DNA of 64,000 nucleotides from Flavobacterium sp. HBTb2-11-1 (GTDB lineage: Bacteria; Bacteroidota; Bacteroidia; Flavobacteriales; Flavobacteriaceae). Within the stretch, counting starts at the first letter, position 1; each line of letters begins with the position of its first letter. The stretch is taken from NCBI RefSeq assembly GCF_009826975.1, contig NZ_WUMO01000007.1:248001-312000 (forward strand), given 5' to 3'. Shown here piece after piece: positions 28,043 to 37,348 of this stretch. A model generated the notes under the pieces. The model was given only the letters and a program-made list of their open reading frames with translations. It had not been told where the DNA came from and did not search any database. Position numbers and translations under genes: made by a program.

Positions 28043-28678
28043 ATGATTATGAAGTATAAAACGGTAATAGTAGACGATCATCCGATTGTGATTTCTGGAA
28101 TTTCAGGTTTGCTGTCGGATTTAGATAATATAGAAATTGTAGAGAAATTTGAATCTGGAATTGCGCTTTTAGATTATATCGAAGACCATAAAGTCGATTT
28201 GATTTTGATGGATATTTTTCTACCTGTAATTAATGGAGTTGATTTGTGTAAAACCATCAAGCAGAAACATCCGAAAATTGTAATTATTGGTATGAGCAGC
28301 CAGTCTGAAAGAAGTTTGGTCATGCAGTTTATCCAGAATGGAGGAAACGGATATATACTCAAAAATGCTTCTTTTGATGAGTTTAAAGAATGCATTTACA
28401 AAGCAATTGATGGCGAAATTGTCTTTAGTGAAGAAGTGAAAACTATAATTAGCCAGCCATTGTCTGAAGATTTAGAAAGAATTCCAGGTTTGAGCCGAAG
28501 AGAGCGTGATATTGCTCTGTTGCTTTCGCAAGGAAAATCGACTCAGGAAATTGCCGATGATTTGTTTTTGAGTTTTTTAACTGTTCAAACACACCGACGC
28601 AATATTCTTCAGAAATATAAAATGAAAAATGTGGCAGAGTTAATCGCTTTTCTGCTCAAAAACAACATGCTGAATTAA
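28043..28678 (+). CDS. NarL/LuxR-type response regulator
   Basis: A 211-residue regulator with a receiver (VIVDDHP at 8-14, phospho-Asp in LILMDIFLPVING near 56) and a LuxR HTH (LSRRERDIALLLSQGKSTQEIADDLFLSFLTVQTHRRNIL, about 150-189). It follows the TPR kinase with a 9-nt gap. Two possible ATGs, 28043 and 28049, are equivalent. Targets unknown. Confidence 0.92.
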   Translation: MIMKYKTVIVDDHPIVISGISGLLSDLDNIEIVEKFESGIALLDYIEDHKVDLILMDIFLPVINGVDLCKTIKQKHPKIVIIGMSSQSERSLVMQFIQNGGNGYILKNASFDEFKECIYKAIDGEIVFSEEVKTIISQPLSEDLERIPGLSRRERDIALLLSQGKSTQEIADDLFLSFLTVQTHRRNILQKYKMKNVAELIAFLLKNNMLN

Positions 28679-28780
28679 GTCAAAAGTGCTGAAATGATGT
28701 CAAAATGGCATTTTGTTAAAATGGTTCGCAATTTGCAGTTTGTTTTGTAAATTTAAAAATCAATCTAAAAACAGAAAAAA

Positions 28781-29467
28781 ATGGGATCAGGATATTTAAT
28801 TCTTGCCGGAGCTATAATGTTGTTCAGCTGGCTGGTAAGTTCGCAGCTGAAGAGCAAATTTGAGTTGTATTCGAAATTGCAATTGAGAAACGGAATGAGT
28901 GGCCGTGAAATCGCTGAAAAAATGCTTGCCGATAACGGAATTACAGATGTTCGCGTAATTTCAACACCAGGTCAGTTAACAGATCATTATAATCCATCAG
29001 ATAAAACAGTAAATTTAAGTGAAGCGGTTTATAACCATCGTAACGCAGCTGCGGCCGCAGTTGCAGCGCACGAATGTGGTCACGCAGTTCAGCATGCAAT
29101 TGGTTACGAGTGGCTCACTATGCGTTCGAAGCTAGTGCCGATTGTAAGCGTTGCTTCCAATTTTGTACAATGGATTTTAATTGCGGGAATTCTTATGATT
29201 AAAGTTTTTCCTGGATTATTATTAATTGGAATTATCATTTTTGCCGCAACAACTTTGTTTTCGATCATTACGCTTCCTGTAGAATATGATGCAAGTAACC
29301 GTGCTTTGGCTTGGTTAGAAAATAAACACATGTTGACTCAAGAGGAACAAGCTGGAGCAAAAGATGCTTTAAAATGGGCAGCAAGAACTTATGTAGTAGC
29401 GGCAATTGGTTCTATTGCAACGTTGCTGTACTATATATCGATTTATTCAGGAAGCAGGAGAAACTAA
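28781..29467 (+). CDS. Membrane zinc metallopeptidase
   Basis: A member of the neutral zinc metallopeptidase family typified by YugP. The 228 residues contain an N-terminal helix, the zinc-binding HECGH (97-101) in AAHECGHAVQHAIGYEW, and three further helices (about 120-140, 143-165, 200-225), with a third-ligand candidate in PVEYDASNRA. It is expected to be an inner-membrane protease; its substrate is unknown. Single gene with its own terminator at 29490. Confidence 0.88.
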   Translation: MGSGYLILAGAIMLFSWLVSSQLKSKFELYSKLQLRNGMSGREIAEKMLADNGITDVRVISTPGQLTDHYNPSDKTVNLSEAVYNHRNAAAAAVAAHECGHAVQHAIGYEWLTMRSKLVPIVSVASNFVQWILIAGILMIKVFPGLLLIGIIIFAATTLFSIITLPVEYDASNRALAWLENKHMLTQEEQAGAKDALKWAARTYVVAAIGSIATLLYYISIYSGSRRN

Positions 29468-29489
29468 ATAGTTTAAATTTTCAATATTT

Positions 29490-29532
29490 AAAAATTCCAA
29501 ATTCCAAATTTGTTGGGTTTGGAATTTTTTTT
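29490..29532 (+). terminator. Terminator of the zinc peptidase gene
   Basis: Stem AAAAATTCC / GGAATTTTT with extra pairing in the CCAAA/TTTGG segments and T8 at the end. Confidence 0.7.
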
Positions 29533-29553
29533 ATGCACATCTGATACGAAATT

Positions 29554-29668
29554 AAACCCGACAGGTTTTAAAAACCTGTCGGGTTTGTTTTTTTATCAAG
29601 TTTGTCTGGCTGAGCGGAGTCGAAGCCTTTATAGGTAATTAAGCCCTTCGACTCCGCTCAGGGTGACA
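29554..29668. repeat. Composite of two palindromes
   Basis: A near-perfect hairpin AAACCCGACAGGTTTT / ACCTGTCGGGTTT (29554-29586) with a following T-run, then GTCTGGCTGAGCGGAGTCGA / TCGACTCCGCTCAGGGTGAC (29604-29668). The same two units in the same order occur at 1361-1472. Confidence 0.75.
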
Positions 29669-29714
29669 GCAGGCATAAAATTATCTAATTTTCAAATTGG
29701 CACATTATCTAATT

Positions 29715-30185
29715 CTAAAGCTGTATTTGTCTATCAATCTGCTGATCAAGAGAAATGAACGTTTCAGTTCTAGAAACCCCTTCAATGGCTTGGATTTTTG
29801 TGTTCAAAAGTTGCATTAAATGTTCGTTGTCGCGACAGATAATTTTAATCAAAACTGACCAGTTTCCTGTTGTATAGTGGCACTCTAAAACTTCTGGAAT
29901 TTTTCTAAGTTCTTTTACAGCTTCAGAGTTTCGAGAAGCTTTGTCTAAATAAACACCAACAAAGGCCATGGTGTTATATCCGAGGACTTTTGGGTTTACG
30001 GTAAATTTAGATCCGGAAATAACGCCAGATTGCTCTAGCTTTTTTAATCTCTGATGAATTGCTGCGCCTGAAATTCCTATTTTATTAGCAATTTGTAAGA
30101 TTGGCTTTCGGGCATCGTCCATGAGATAGCGGAGTATTTCTTTGTCGATTCCGTCAATTTCAATTAAAAGGGAGTTGATTTTCAT
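29715..30185 (-). CDS. Lrp/AsnC family transcriptional regulator
   Basis: A feast/famine regulator of 156 residues: an N-terminal winged HTH (about 12-62, with ILQIANKIGISGAAIHQRLKKLEQSGVISG) and a C-terminal RAM ligand-binding domain (about 70-150, NTMAFVGVYLDK; GNWSVLIKIICRDNEHLMQLL). Typically an octameric DNA-binding protein responding to an amino acid. Neither neighbour is a metabolic gene, so the target is not indicated. Confidence 0.92.
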   Translation of the reverse strand: MKINSLLIEIDGIDKEILRYLMDDARKPILQIANKIGISGAAIHQRLKKLEQSGVISGSKFTVNPKVLGYNTMAFVGVYLDKASRNSEAVKELRKIPEVLECHYTTGNWSVLIKIICRDNEHLMQLLNTKIQAIEGVSRTETFISLDQQIDRQIQL

Positions 30186-30541
30186 AACTTATAATTTGAA
30201 ACTATTTTTTACGATTTGGGTTTTGAATAGAAATCAAATGTAGTTAAAATGCTGTAGAAAAGAAAATTCCAATTTTTTTAAATTCCAAATTCCAAAAAGA
30301 AATCCCGATTAATAATTCCAAATCAAGCTGATCAATAGGAATTTGAAATTTAATAATTATATATTTTAAAGAATATAGCCCCAAGGTTTCAATCTTGGGT
30401 ATGCAGAGTTGTTTAGGTTGGAATTTGGAATTTGAGATTTGGAATTTGAGATTTGAAATTCTCGCAAAAAAGAAAAATTCCAAACTCCAAGCGATTAACT
30501 TGGAATTTGGAATTTTAAAAATTGAATATTTTTAAAAAGGA
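30186..30541. other. Repeat-rich intergenic stretch
   Basis: No gene was supported here. It holds TTCCAAATTCCAAA repeats (about 30281-30297) mirrored by TTGGAATTTGGAATTTGAG (30418 onward), a small CCCAAGGTTTCAATCTTGGG hairpin (30380-30400), and the hemD terminator at 30473-30516. The long open frame across it is built of these repeats. Confidence 0.65.
30473..30516 (-). terminator. Terminator of hemD
   Basis: Stem AAAATTCCAAACTCCAAG / CTTGGAATTTGGAATTTT with a 7-nt loop, 26 nt past the hemD stop. Confidence 0.65.
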
Positions 30542-31291
30542 TTATTTTCCTTTGTTTGCTTCTGCAACGTATTTTTCTAAAGCCATTGTCATAGAAGGTG
30601 TTTCAGGAGTTGGAGCAAGAATATCAATTCTTAAACCATGATCTAGAGCCTCTTTCTGCGTTGTGCTTCCGAATACGGCGATTCTGGTGTTGTTTTGTTT
30701 AAAATCTGGGAAATTTTTAAACAATGATTTAATTCCTGTCGGACTGAAAAAAGCTAAAACGTCATAGTAAACATCTGCTAAATCAGATAAATCACTCATT
30801 ACAGTTCTGTAGAAAATTGCTTGTGCCCAATCTACTTTTAGACTGTTTAATGTAACAGGAGCATCTGCATTTAATTGGTCAGATGCAGGAAGTAAAAACT
30901 TCTCGTCTTTGTACTTCTTAATCAGCGGAGATAAATCTGCAAAATCTTTTGCTCCAACGTAAATCTTACGTTTTCTGTACACAACATACTTTTGAAGGTA
31001 AAACGCAACAGCCTCAGATTGGCAAAAATACTTCAACCCTTCTGGAACTTTGTAACGCATTTCATCAGCCACTCTAAAAAAATGATCTACAGCATTTCTA
31101 CTTGTTAAAATGATCGCAGTGTAATGATTAAGATCGATTTTTTGTAATCGAATCTCTTTTGCGCTAACCCCTTCTACATGAATAAATGGTCTGAAATCAA
31201 TTTTTATTTTGTGTTTTTGTTGGAGCTCAAAGTAAGGAGAATTCTCCACTTTAGGTTCAGGCTGTGACACCAAAATTGTTTTCACTTTCAT
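30542..31291 (-). CDS. hemD: Uroporphyrinogen-III synthase
   Basis: Cyclises hydroxymethylbilane to uroporphyrinogen III in haem synthesis. The 249 residues show the weakly conserved two-lobed HemD pattern: KTILVSQPEP at the start, AIILTSRNAVDHFF (about 66-79) in the first lobe and VLAFFSPTGIKSLFKNF plus IAVFGSTTQKEALDHGL in the second. The ATG at 31291 was chosen because homologues begin MKVKTILVSQP; the 13 codons before it look like leader. The other haem genes are not adjacent. It follows the DUF4271 gene with a 14-nt gap. Confidence 0.88.
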   Translation of the reverse strand: MKVKTILVSQPEPKVENSPYFELQQKHKIKIDFRPFIHVEGVSAKEIRLQKIDLNHYTAIILTSRNAVDHFFRVADEMRYKVPEGLKYFCQSEAVAFYLQKYVVYRKRKIYVGAKDFADLSPLIKKYKDEKFLLPASDQLNADAPVTLNSLKVDWAQAIFYRTVMSDLSDLADVYYDVLAFFSPTGIKSLFKNFPDFKQNNTRIAVFGSTTQKEALDHGLRIDILAPTPETPSMTMALEKYVAEANKGK

Positions 31292-31305
31292 ATTATAAAT
31301 ATTTT

Positions 31306-31974
31306 CTAAGCACTCCCTTTTGTTATCCAATAATAGAGAAAATAATAAGGGGCTATTTCAAGAGCGCAAAGATACAAAATAAAATAAAATAACTTACCGA
31401 TTATTACGTTTTGATACGTTTTAATTGAAATAAAGTAAGAGTATACGCTAATACACAGGGAAATGCCTATGATTGCTAGAGGAATAATCTGCGGAATATT
31501 ATTGTAATAGAACAAAACAGCATTAATAGGAAGGATTAAAACGCCTATATACGTTCTGTAGGTTACTTTTTGTAAGTTAAAAAGCTCTACAAATTCATCA
31601 ATGTTGAAAGAAGCTGCTACAATTTTTTCGATTAAATATTTTCCTAAAATGAAATAAAGCAGAAAAGTTGCAATTCGGATAAATAAAAGCCAATCGGTTT
31701 TTGAAGCATAACCAAAAATATTCATCGTTAGCAGAATAAAAAAGGCAAACGACACAACCTGCACAAAAAATAAACCAACGGTAAAGCTGTTTTTCATGTG
31801 GCTGTTGTCTCGATAAATTTTGGCGTATTTATCAGAAAAAATAAGTTTACTAAATTCACTAAATCTTGTTTCGTAAGCCGATTTTGTCATGGCAACAACA
31901 GCAAAGGTCAGCACAAATAAAAGTGTTGCCCAGTCTTTGTTTTCAAGAATTCGAGGATGTAATTGTTCAATCAT
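31306..31974 (-). CDS. DUF4271 membrane protein
   Basis: A 222-residue inner-membrane protein with about six hydrophobic helices (first near 17-33, last near 195-215) and no soluble domain. It matches DUF4271, a family found upstream of hemD in Flavobacteria. Function unknown; the constant linkage to hemD hints at a role in porphyrin metabolism or simple co-expression. Confidence 0.78.
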   Translation of the reverse strand: MIEQLHPRILENKDWATLLFVLTFAVVAMTKSAYETRFSEFSKLIFSDKYAKIYRDNSHMKNSFTVGLFFVQVVSFAFFILLTMNIFGYASKTDWLLFIRIATFLLYFILGKYLIEKIVAASFNIDEFVELFNLQKVTYRTYIGVLILPINAVLFYYNNIPQIIPLAIIGISLCISVYSYFISIKTYQNVIIGKLFYFILYLCALEIAPYYFLYYWITKGSA

Positions 31975-32080
31975 AGCGTTACAAAATTAGTAATTTTTTG
32001 GTGCAATACTTTTATTATATATTTATTATGAATCAAATGCTATAAAAAGTTTACTTTTGCGGTGAAATTACCGAGAAAAA

Positions 32081-32806
32081 ATGAATGATAGCATTGTCAT
32101 AATTCCCACATATAACGAAATTGAAAACATAGAAAGTATAGTTAGGGCCGTACTTTCGCAGCATAAATCTTTTCATCTGCTGATTATTGATGATAATTCT
32201 CCTGATCATACCGCAAAAAAAGTAATTGCATTGCAGGAAGAATATCCGGGAAAATTGTTTTTAGAGCAAAGAACTAAAAAGTCAGGATTGGGAACGGCGT
32301 ATGTTCATGGCTTTAAATGGGCTTTGGAGCGCGATTATCAATTTATTTTTGAAATGGATGCCGATTTTTCGCATAACCCAAACGATTTAGAAAAATTGTA
32401 TGATGCTTGCCATTTTGGTGGAGCAGATCTTGCAATTGGATCTCGTTATGTAAAAGGCGTAAATGTAGTTAACTGGCCTTTAAGCCGAGTTCTGATGTCT
32501 TATTTTGCATCTGTTTATGTAAAATTCATCACCGGAATGAAAATTCACGACGCAACTGCAGGTTTTGTGTGTTATAAAAGAGAAGTTTTGGAGAAAATCA
32601 ATCTCAATAAAATAAAGTTTGTTGGGTATGCGTTTCAAATTGAAATGAAGTACAGAACGTACTGTGCTAAATTCCAAATTACAGAAGTCCCGATTATATT
32701 TACAGACCGAACAAAAGGAGTTTCTAAAATGAGCAACGCTATTATCAAAGAAGCTATACTTGGAGTAATTTCACTTAGATTGCGAAAATTAGTCAATTCA
32801 TTATAA
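32081..32806 (+). CDS. Polyprenol monophosphomannose synthase-like glycosyltransferase
   Basis: A GT2-family enzyme of the dolichol/polyprenol-phosphate-mannose synthase type, which moves a sugar from a nucleotide donor to a lipid phosphate at the cytoplasmic membrane face. The 241 residues show IIPTYNEIENIESIV at the start, DDNSPD (about 38-43), the DAD motif in FEMDADFSHNP, and GSRYVKGVNVVNWPL. There is no C-terminal membrane domain, so it resembles the short DPM1 form. A TACTTTTG -7 element (32052-32059) lies 21 nt upstream. It heads the run with pyrC and DUF4296, 10-nt gaps. Confidence 0.88.
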   Translation: MNDSIVIIPTYNEIENIESIVRAVLSQHKSFHLLIIDDNSPDHTAKKVIALQEEYPGKLFLEQRTKKSGLGTAYVHGFKWALERDYQFIFEMDADFSHNPNDLEKLYDACHFGGADLAIGSRYVKGVNVVNWPLSRVLMSYFASVYVKFITGMKIHDATAGFVCYKREVLEKINLNKIKFVGYAFQIEMKYRTYCAKFQITEVPIIFTDRTKGVSKMSNAIIKEAILGVISLRLRKLVNSL

Positions 32807-32816
32807 ACCAACCGAA

Positions 32817-34157
32817 ATGAATAGGATTTTAATAAAAAATGCCAAAATTGTAAACGAAGGGACAATTTTTGAAGGTGATGTTTTAATTGAAAACGATCTG
32901 ATTGTTGAAATTGCAGACAGCATTTCATTAAAAACTTCAGATTGTATTGTCATCGATGCTGAAGGAAATTATTTAATGCCTGGTGCGATAGACGATCAAG
33001 TGCATTTTAGAGAGCCGGGATTGACGCACAAAGGCGATATCGAATCAGAATCCCGTGCAGCTGTTGCGGGAGGAATTACTTCTTTTATCGAGCAGCCCAA
33101 TACGGTTCCGAATGCGGTTACTCAAGAAATTTTAGAAGATAAATATGAAATTGCGTCAAAAAAATCATTTGCAAATTATTCGTTTATGATGGGTGCAACA
33201 AACGATAATTTGGAAGAAGTTTTAAAGACCAATCCAAAAAATGTTGCTGGTATCAAGATTTTCTTAGGTTCATCAACTGGAAATATGCTGGTGGATAATG
33301 AAGCGGTTTTAGAAAAAATATTTTCTAGCACTCCAATGTTGATTGCAGTTCACTGTGAAGACGAAACTACAATTAAAAATAATCTTGCGGCTTTTAAAGA
33401 ACAATACGACGACGATGTTCCAGTAACAGCTCACAATTTAATTAGAAGTGCAGAAGCTTGTTACATTTCTTCTTCAAAAGCAGTGGCTTTGGCAAAAAGA
33501 ACAGGAGCGAGATTGCATATTTTCCATCTTTCTACTGCGAAAGAAATGGAATTGTTTACGAATAAAATTCCGTTAGAAGAGAAAAAAATCACTGCTGAGG
33601 TTTGCGTACACCACCTTTGGTTTACAGATGAAGATTATAAAACAAAAGGAAATTTCATTAAATGGAATCCTGCGGTTAAAACGGCTGATGATCGTGCAGA
33701 ACTTTGGAAAGCTTTGAATGACGGAAGAATTGACGTAATTGCAACAGATCACGCACCTCATACCAAAGAAGAAAAGCAACAGTCATACCTGAATGCGCCT
33801 TCTGGAGGTCCGTTGGTACAGCATGCTGTTGTGGCAATGTTTGAAGCGCATCATCAAGGAAAAATTAGCGTGGAGAAAATCGTGGAGAAGATGTGCCACA
33901 ATCCAGCTAAACTTTTCAAAATTGAAAAAAGAGGATTTATTAGAGAAGGATATCATGCCGATTTAGTAATCGTTAATCCGAGTCTGCCTTGGAGCGTGAA
34001 ACCAGAAAATATTTTATACAAATGCGGATGGTCTCCGTTTGAAGGATATACTTTCAAATCTAGAATTACGCATACTTTTGTAAACGGCGAATTGGTCTAC
34101 AACAATTTCAAAGTAAAAGATACCAGACCGGGTAAAAGATTATTGTTTGACAGATAA
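32817..34157 (+). CDS. pyrC: Dihydroorotase
   Basis: Zinc amidohydrolase that closes carbamoyl-aspartate to dihydroorotate in pyrimidine synthesis. The 446 residues have the signature DQVHFREPGLTHKGD (His pair for metal; a Q replaces the more usual first H of DxHxH), ATDHAPHTKEEK with the catalytic Asp near 305-308, and the PAKLFKIEKRGFIREGYHADLVIV end. Length and motifs fit the class I (PyrC-type, about 430 residues) enzymes; allantoinase or hydantoinase is a less likely alternative. Preceded by the glycosyltransferase gene with a 10-nt gap. Confidence 0.88.
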   Translation: MNRILIKNAKIVNEGTIFEGDVLIENDLIVEIADSISLKTSDCIVIDAEGNYLMPGAIDDQVHFREPGLTHKGDIESESRAAVAGGITSFIEQPNTVPNAVTQEILEDKYEIASKKSFANYSFMMGATNDNLEEVLKTNPKNVAGIKIFLGSSTGNMLVDNEAVLEKIFSSTPMLIAVHCEDETTIKNNLAAFKEQYDDDVPVTAHNLIRSAEACYISSSKAVALAKRTGARLHIFHLSTAKEMELFTNKIPLEEKKITAEVCVHHLWFTDEDYKTKGNFIKWNPAVKTADDRAELWKALNDGRIDVIATDHAPHTKEEKQQSYLNAPSGGPLVQHAVVAMFEAHHQGKISVEKIVEKMCHNPAKLFKIEKRGFIREGYHADLVIVNPSLPWSVKPENILYKCGWSPFEGYTFKSRITHTFVNGELVYNNFKVKDTRPGKRLLFDR

Positions 34158-34166
34158 AAAATAACT

Positions 34167-34655
34167 ATGAAGAATTTTGTAGTCATACTATTGGTTTTAT
34201 TTCTTTCTATAAGCTGTAAAAATGATGTGGTAAAAGAGCCTGCAAAGCTTATTGATAAAGAAAAAATGATTGATATTATGTATGATTTATCTCTTTTGGA
34301 AGCAATGAGATATCAGAAACCATTGTCTTTGGATTCGATAGACAACGATCCGACCAAGTTTATTTTGAAAAAATATAAAGTTGACAGTCTTCAATTTGCA
34401 CAGAACAACATGTATTATGCTTCTGATTATGAGAATTATAAAGATATGTTCGATCAGGTCAATAAAAGAATTGAAGTCAATCAAAGGGCCGCGGATTCAT
34501 TAGCTAAAATTGATGAGAAAAAAGCAGCTAAAGCGGATAAAAATAAACCAAAAGAATTGAAAGAGGTTTCAAAAGATTCAGTTCGAAAAACAATTCCGAA
34601 AATTAATATTGACTCAATTAGATTGGCGCAAAGAAAACACAGAAGAGAGATTTAA
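34167..34655 (+). CDS. DUF4296 lipoprotein
   Basis: A 162-residue lipoprotein (LFLSISCKNDVVKEP, lipidated Cys near 17) with a helical DUF4296 domain (EKMIDIMYDLSLLEAMRYQ; NNMYYASDYENYKDMFDQVNKR) and a Lys-rich tail. The family is widespread in Bacteroidota behind pyrC-like genes and has no known function. Its last four bases overlap the stop of the convergent epimerase gene. Confidence 0.85.
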   Translation: MKNFVVILLVLFLSISCKNDVVKEPAKLIDKEKMIDIMYDLSLLEAMRYQKPLSLDSIDNDPTKFILKKYKVDSLQFAQNNMYYASDYENYKDMFDQVNKRIEVNQRAADSLAKIDEKKAAKADKNKPKELKEVSKDSVRKTIPKINIDSIRLAQRKHRREI

Positions 34656-35647
34656 GCTTCTCTTTTAATATAAAGATGAATATCAGTAAAAACCGTTCCT
34701 AGAGCGGTTTTTATTTTTTCGTTACTATATAGATTTTTCGAGTATGAAGCTTTTGCTGTGGCTTTGGTAATGCTTCTTTTTCTAAAGAATAAAGTTGAAA
34801 ATATTCCGTCAGCAATCCACAACAGATTCATTAAAAAAGGTTTGGCATGAATATGAGGTCTTTTTATTTTAAAAACATCAGAAATCGTATTTAAAAGATC
34901 TTTAAAAACAATATTTTCAGCGATAAGCGTGAAACGTTCATTTTTAATTTCGCTTTTCATCAATTGAATGGTTATTTTGACTACATCATCAACTGAAATG
35001 AAGCCAGTGCTCCCGAGCGTATAGAACGAAAGGCCTTTTGAAACTTTTCGATAAATTTCACTGCTGCCTTCATTAAAAATATCCATCATTTTTGGAGGAC
35101 CTAAAATTACTCCCGGATTTACAACAATAACGTTTAAGCCTTCCTGTTGCCCTCGCCAAACTTCCATTTCGGCGCCATATTTAGAAATGGCATAATCGCT
35201 GTGCGGTTTTTCGGGATTCCAGTCTGTTTCTTCTGTAATATACGTTTCGTGAGCAGCAATATCTCCTAAAGCCGCAATCGAACTGATATAGCAAAATTTT
35301 TCTACATCTTTGGCAATAGCAAAATTGACCATGTTTGCAGTTCCTTCGATATTGGTTTTTCTAAGGATTTCTTCGTCTTTCGGATCAAACGAAATAAAAG
35401 CGGCACTGTGATACACTTGTTTGATATCGATAAAAGCAGTTTCAAGTGAAGGTACGTCTAGAATATCCGCTTCAAGCCAATTGATTTTTTCAAACAAGTG
35501 GGCTTTTTTATAAAAATCAAAAACCGATTTTGTTTTCTGAATATTCTTTTCGGTTCTGTAAATTGCCCGAACATTTTCTCCATTTTCGATTAAATGAAGC
35601 AATAAATGCGCGCCTACTAAACCAGTTCCTCCAGTTACTAATATCAT
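34652..35647 (-). CDS. NAD-dependent epimerase/dehydratase family protein
   Basis: An extended short-chain dehydrogenase of 331 residues. It has the Rossmann motif TGGTGLVGAHLL (5-16), the acidic residue after the second strand, and a YxxxK active site in DYAISKYGAEMEVW. It resembles 3-beta-HSD/dihydroflavonol-reductase-type members more than sugar epimerases, so the substrate is open. The ATG at 35647 was chosen because the frame extends back only into a CGCAAAGTCGCAAAGTCGC repeat. Convergent, overlapping the DUF4296 stop by 4 nt. Confidence 0.85.
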   Translation of the reverse strand: MILVTGGTGLVGAHLLLHLIENGENVRAIYRTEKNIQKTKSVFDFYKKAHLFEKINWLEADILDVPSLETAFIDIKQVYHSAAFISFDPKDEEILRKTNIEGTANMVNFAIAKDVEKFCYISSIAALGDIAAHETYITEETDWNPEKPHSDYAISKYGAEMEVWRGQQEGLNVIVVNPGVILGPPKMMDIFNEGSSEIYRKVSKGLSFYTLGSTGFISVDDVVKITIQLMKSEIKNERFTLIAENIVFKDLLNTISDVFKIKRPHIHAKPFLMNLLWIADGIFSTLFFRKRSITKATAKASYSKNLYSNEKIKTALGTVFTDIHLYIKREA

Positions 35648-35827
35648 GTTGTAAAGATAAGTTTTTGTTTTTTTGCCGCAAAGTCGCAAAGTCGCAAAGT
35701 TCTTGTTTTTTGTTGGAAAGTTGCAAAAGCACAAAGGCAATAAGATTGAAAAAACCTTTGCATCTTAGCGACTTTGCAATAAACTATTTGTGAATCTTCG
35801 TGTCTTTGTGCCTTAGTAGTAGACTTT

Positions 35828-35859
35828 TTTGTCATTACCATTGACATTGATTACATTTG
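35828..35859 (+). promoter_or_regulatory. Promoter of tyrS
   Basis: TTTG at 35828-35831, a 20-nt spacer and TACATTTG at 35852-35859, 17 nt before the tyrS ATG. A good fit to the Bacteroidota consensus. Confidence 0.55.
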
Positions 35860-35876
35860 CGCAAATTATTTAAAAA

Positions 35877-37172
35877 ATGAAGAATCTAGTTGAAGAATTA
35901 AAATGGCGCGGGTTATACCATGATAGTATGCCTGGAACGGAAGAACAATTGCTAAAAGAAGCAACCACTGCCTATATCGGTTTTGATCCAACTGCAGATT
36001 CACTGCACATCGGAAGTATGGTTCAGATTATTTTGTTGGTTCACCTAAAGAATTTTGGTCACAGACCAATCGCTTTAGTAGGTGGAGCAACAGGAATGAT
36101 TGGAGATCCTTCTGGTAAATCTGATGAAAGAAACTTGCTTGACGAAGAGGCTTTGGCTAAAAACGTAGCCGGAATCAAAAGCGTTTTGTCTCGTTTCTTA
36201 GATTTTAATTCAACCGAAGCAAATGCACCGGTAATGGTGAATAACTACGATTGGATGAAAGAATTCTCTTTTATCGATTTTGCACGTGAAGTTGGAAAAA
36301 GAATTACCGTAAACTATATGATGGCTAAAGATTCTGTAAAAAAGAGATTTAGCGGAGAAGGTGAGGGAATGTCTTTTACAGAATTTACATATCAGTTAAT
36401 TCAAGGTTACGATTTCTATCATTTATATAAAAACAACAATTGTATTCTGCAGATGGGTGGTTCTGATCAATGGGGTAACATTACTACTGGTACCGAATTA
36501 GTGCGTAGAATGGGAGGAGAAAATGCGAAAGCTTACGCCTTAACAACTCCTTTGATTACAAAAGCAGACGGATCTAAATTTGGAAAATCTGAAGGTGGAA
36601 ACGTTTGGCTAGATGCTGATAAAACTTCTGTATACAAATTCTACCAATTTTGGGTAAACACAACAGATGCAGATGCTGAGAAATACATTAAAATCTTTAC
36701 TTTCTTAGATAAAGATACTATTGATGCCTTAATTGAAGAGCATAAAACAGCTCCGCATTTAAGAGTTTTACAAAAGAAATTAGCAGAAGAAATTACTGTT
36801 TTTGTTCACAATAAAGAAGAATTAGAGAAAGCAATTCAGGCTTCAAACATTTTGTTTGGAAATTCTACTGCAGAAGATTTGAAAAAATTGGATGAAGCAA
36901 CCTTTTTAGAAGTTTTTGACGGAGTCCCTCAAGCTGAAATCGCAAAAGCGGATTTAGAAAACGGATTGGATATTATTACTGTTTTAAACGAAAAAACAGG
37001 TTTCTTTAAATCGAACGGAGAAGCGAGAAGAGCTTTAACAGCAAACTCGATTTCTGTAAACAGAGAAAAAATAAAAGAAGATTTCGTTTTAACGGCAAAT
37101 GATTTAATCAACAATCAGTTTGTATTGTTGCAAAGTGGAAAGAAGAATTACTTTGTAATTAGAGTGGTTTAA
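35877..37172 (+). CDS. tyrS: Tyrosyl-tRNA synthetase
   Basis: A class I synthetase of 431 residues that charges tRNA-Tyr. The HIGH motif is in [11 protein letters not shown] (HIGS, about 43-46), GGSDQWGNI follows, and the KMSKS loop is KFGKSEGG (about 235). A C-terminal S4-like RNA-binding domain ends the protein ([20 protein letters not shown]). The ATG at 35877 lies directly after the promoter. Confidence 0.97.
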   Translation: MKNLVEELKWRGLYHDSMPGTEEQLLKEATTAYIGFDPTADSLHIGSMVQIILLVHLKNFGHRPIALVGGATGMIGDPSGKSDERNLLDEEALAKNVAGIKSVLSRFLDFNSTEANAPVMVNNYDWMKEFSFIDFAREVGKRITVNYMMAKDSVKKRFSGEGEGMSFTEFTYQLIQGYDFYHLYKNNNCILQMGGSDQWGNITTGTELVRRMGGENAKAYALTTPLITKADGSKFGKSEGGNVWLDADKTSVYKFYQFWVNTTDADAEKYIKIFTFLDKDTIDALIEEHKTAPHLRVLQKKLAEEITVFVHNKEELEKAIQASNILFGNSTAEDLKKLDEATFLEVFDGVPQAEIAKADLENGLDIITVLNEKTGFFKSNGEARRALTANSISVNREKIKEDFVLTANDLINNQFVLLQSGKKNYFVIRVV

Positions 37173-37230
37173 CTGTTTAATCGGTTAATTGTTTAATCGA
37201 TTTAGCACAAATCTTTTACAATAAATATAT

Positions 37231-37267
37231 AAATCCCAATGTTCGAAAGAATGTTGGGATTTTTTTA
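37231..37267 (+). terminator. Terminator of tyrS
   Basis: Stem AAATCCCAA / TTGGGATTT with an 18-nt partly paired loop and T7, 58 nt past the stop. A second ACATTCCGTAGGAATGT hairpin follows at about 37276-37294. Confidence 0.75.
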
Positions 37268-37348
37268 TTGAAAAAAACATTCCGTAGGAATGTCTCGTTG
37301 GTAGAAACGTTTGAACAGCACAGTGAATATATCGATTAACCGATTAAA

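Noticed and set aside
30380-30400. Small CCCAAGGTTTCAATCTTGGG hairpin as a terminator or riboswitch
   Set aside because: It lies within repeats, without a T-run or a nearby gene start that it could control.
30244-30483. Frame of 79 codons on the minus strand downstream of hemD
   Set aside because: It is made of TTCCAAATT repeats (translating as NLKFQISNSKFQ) and has no gene features.
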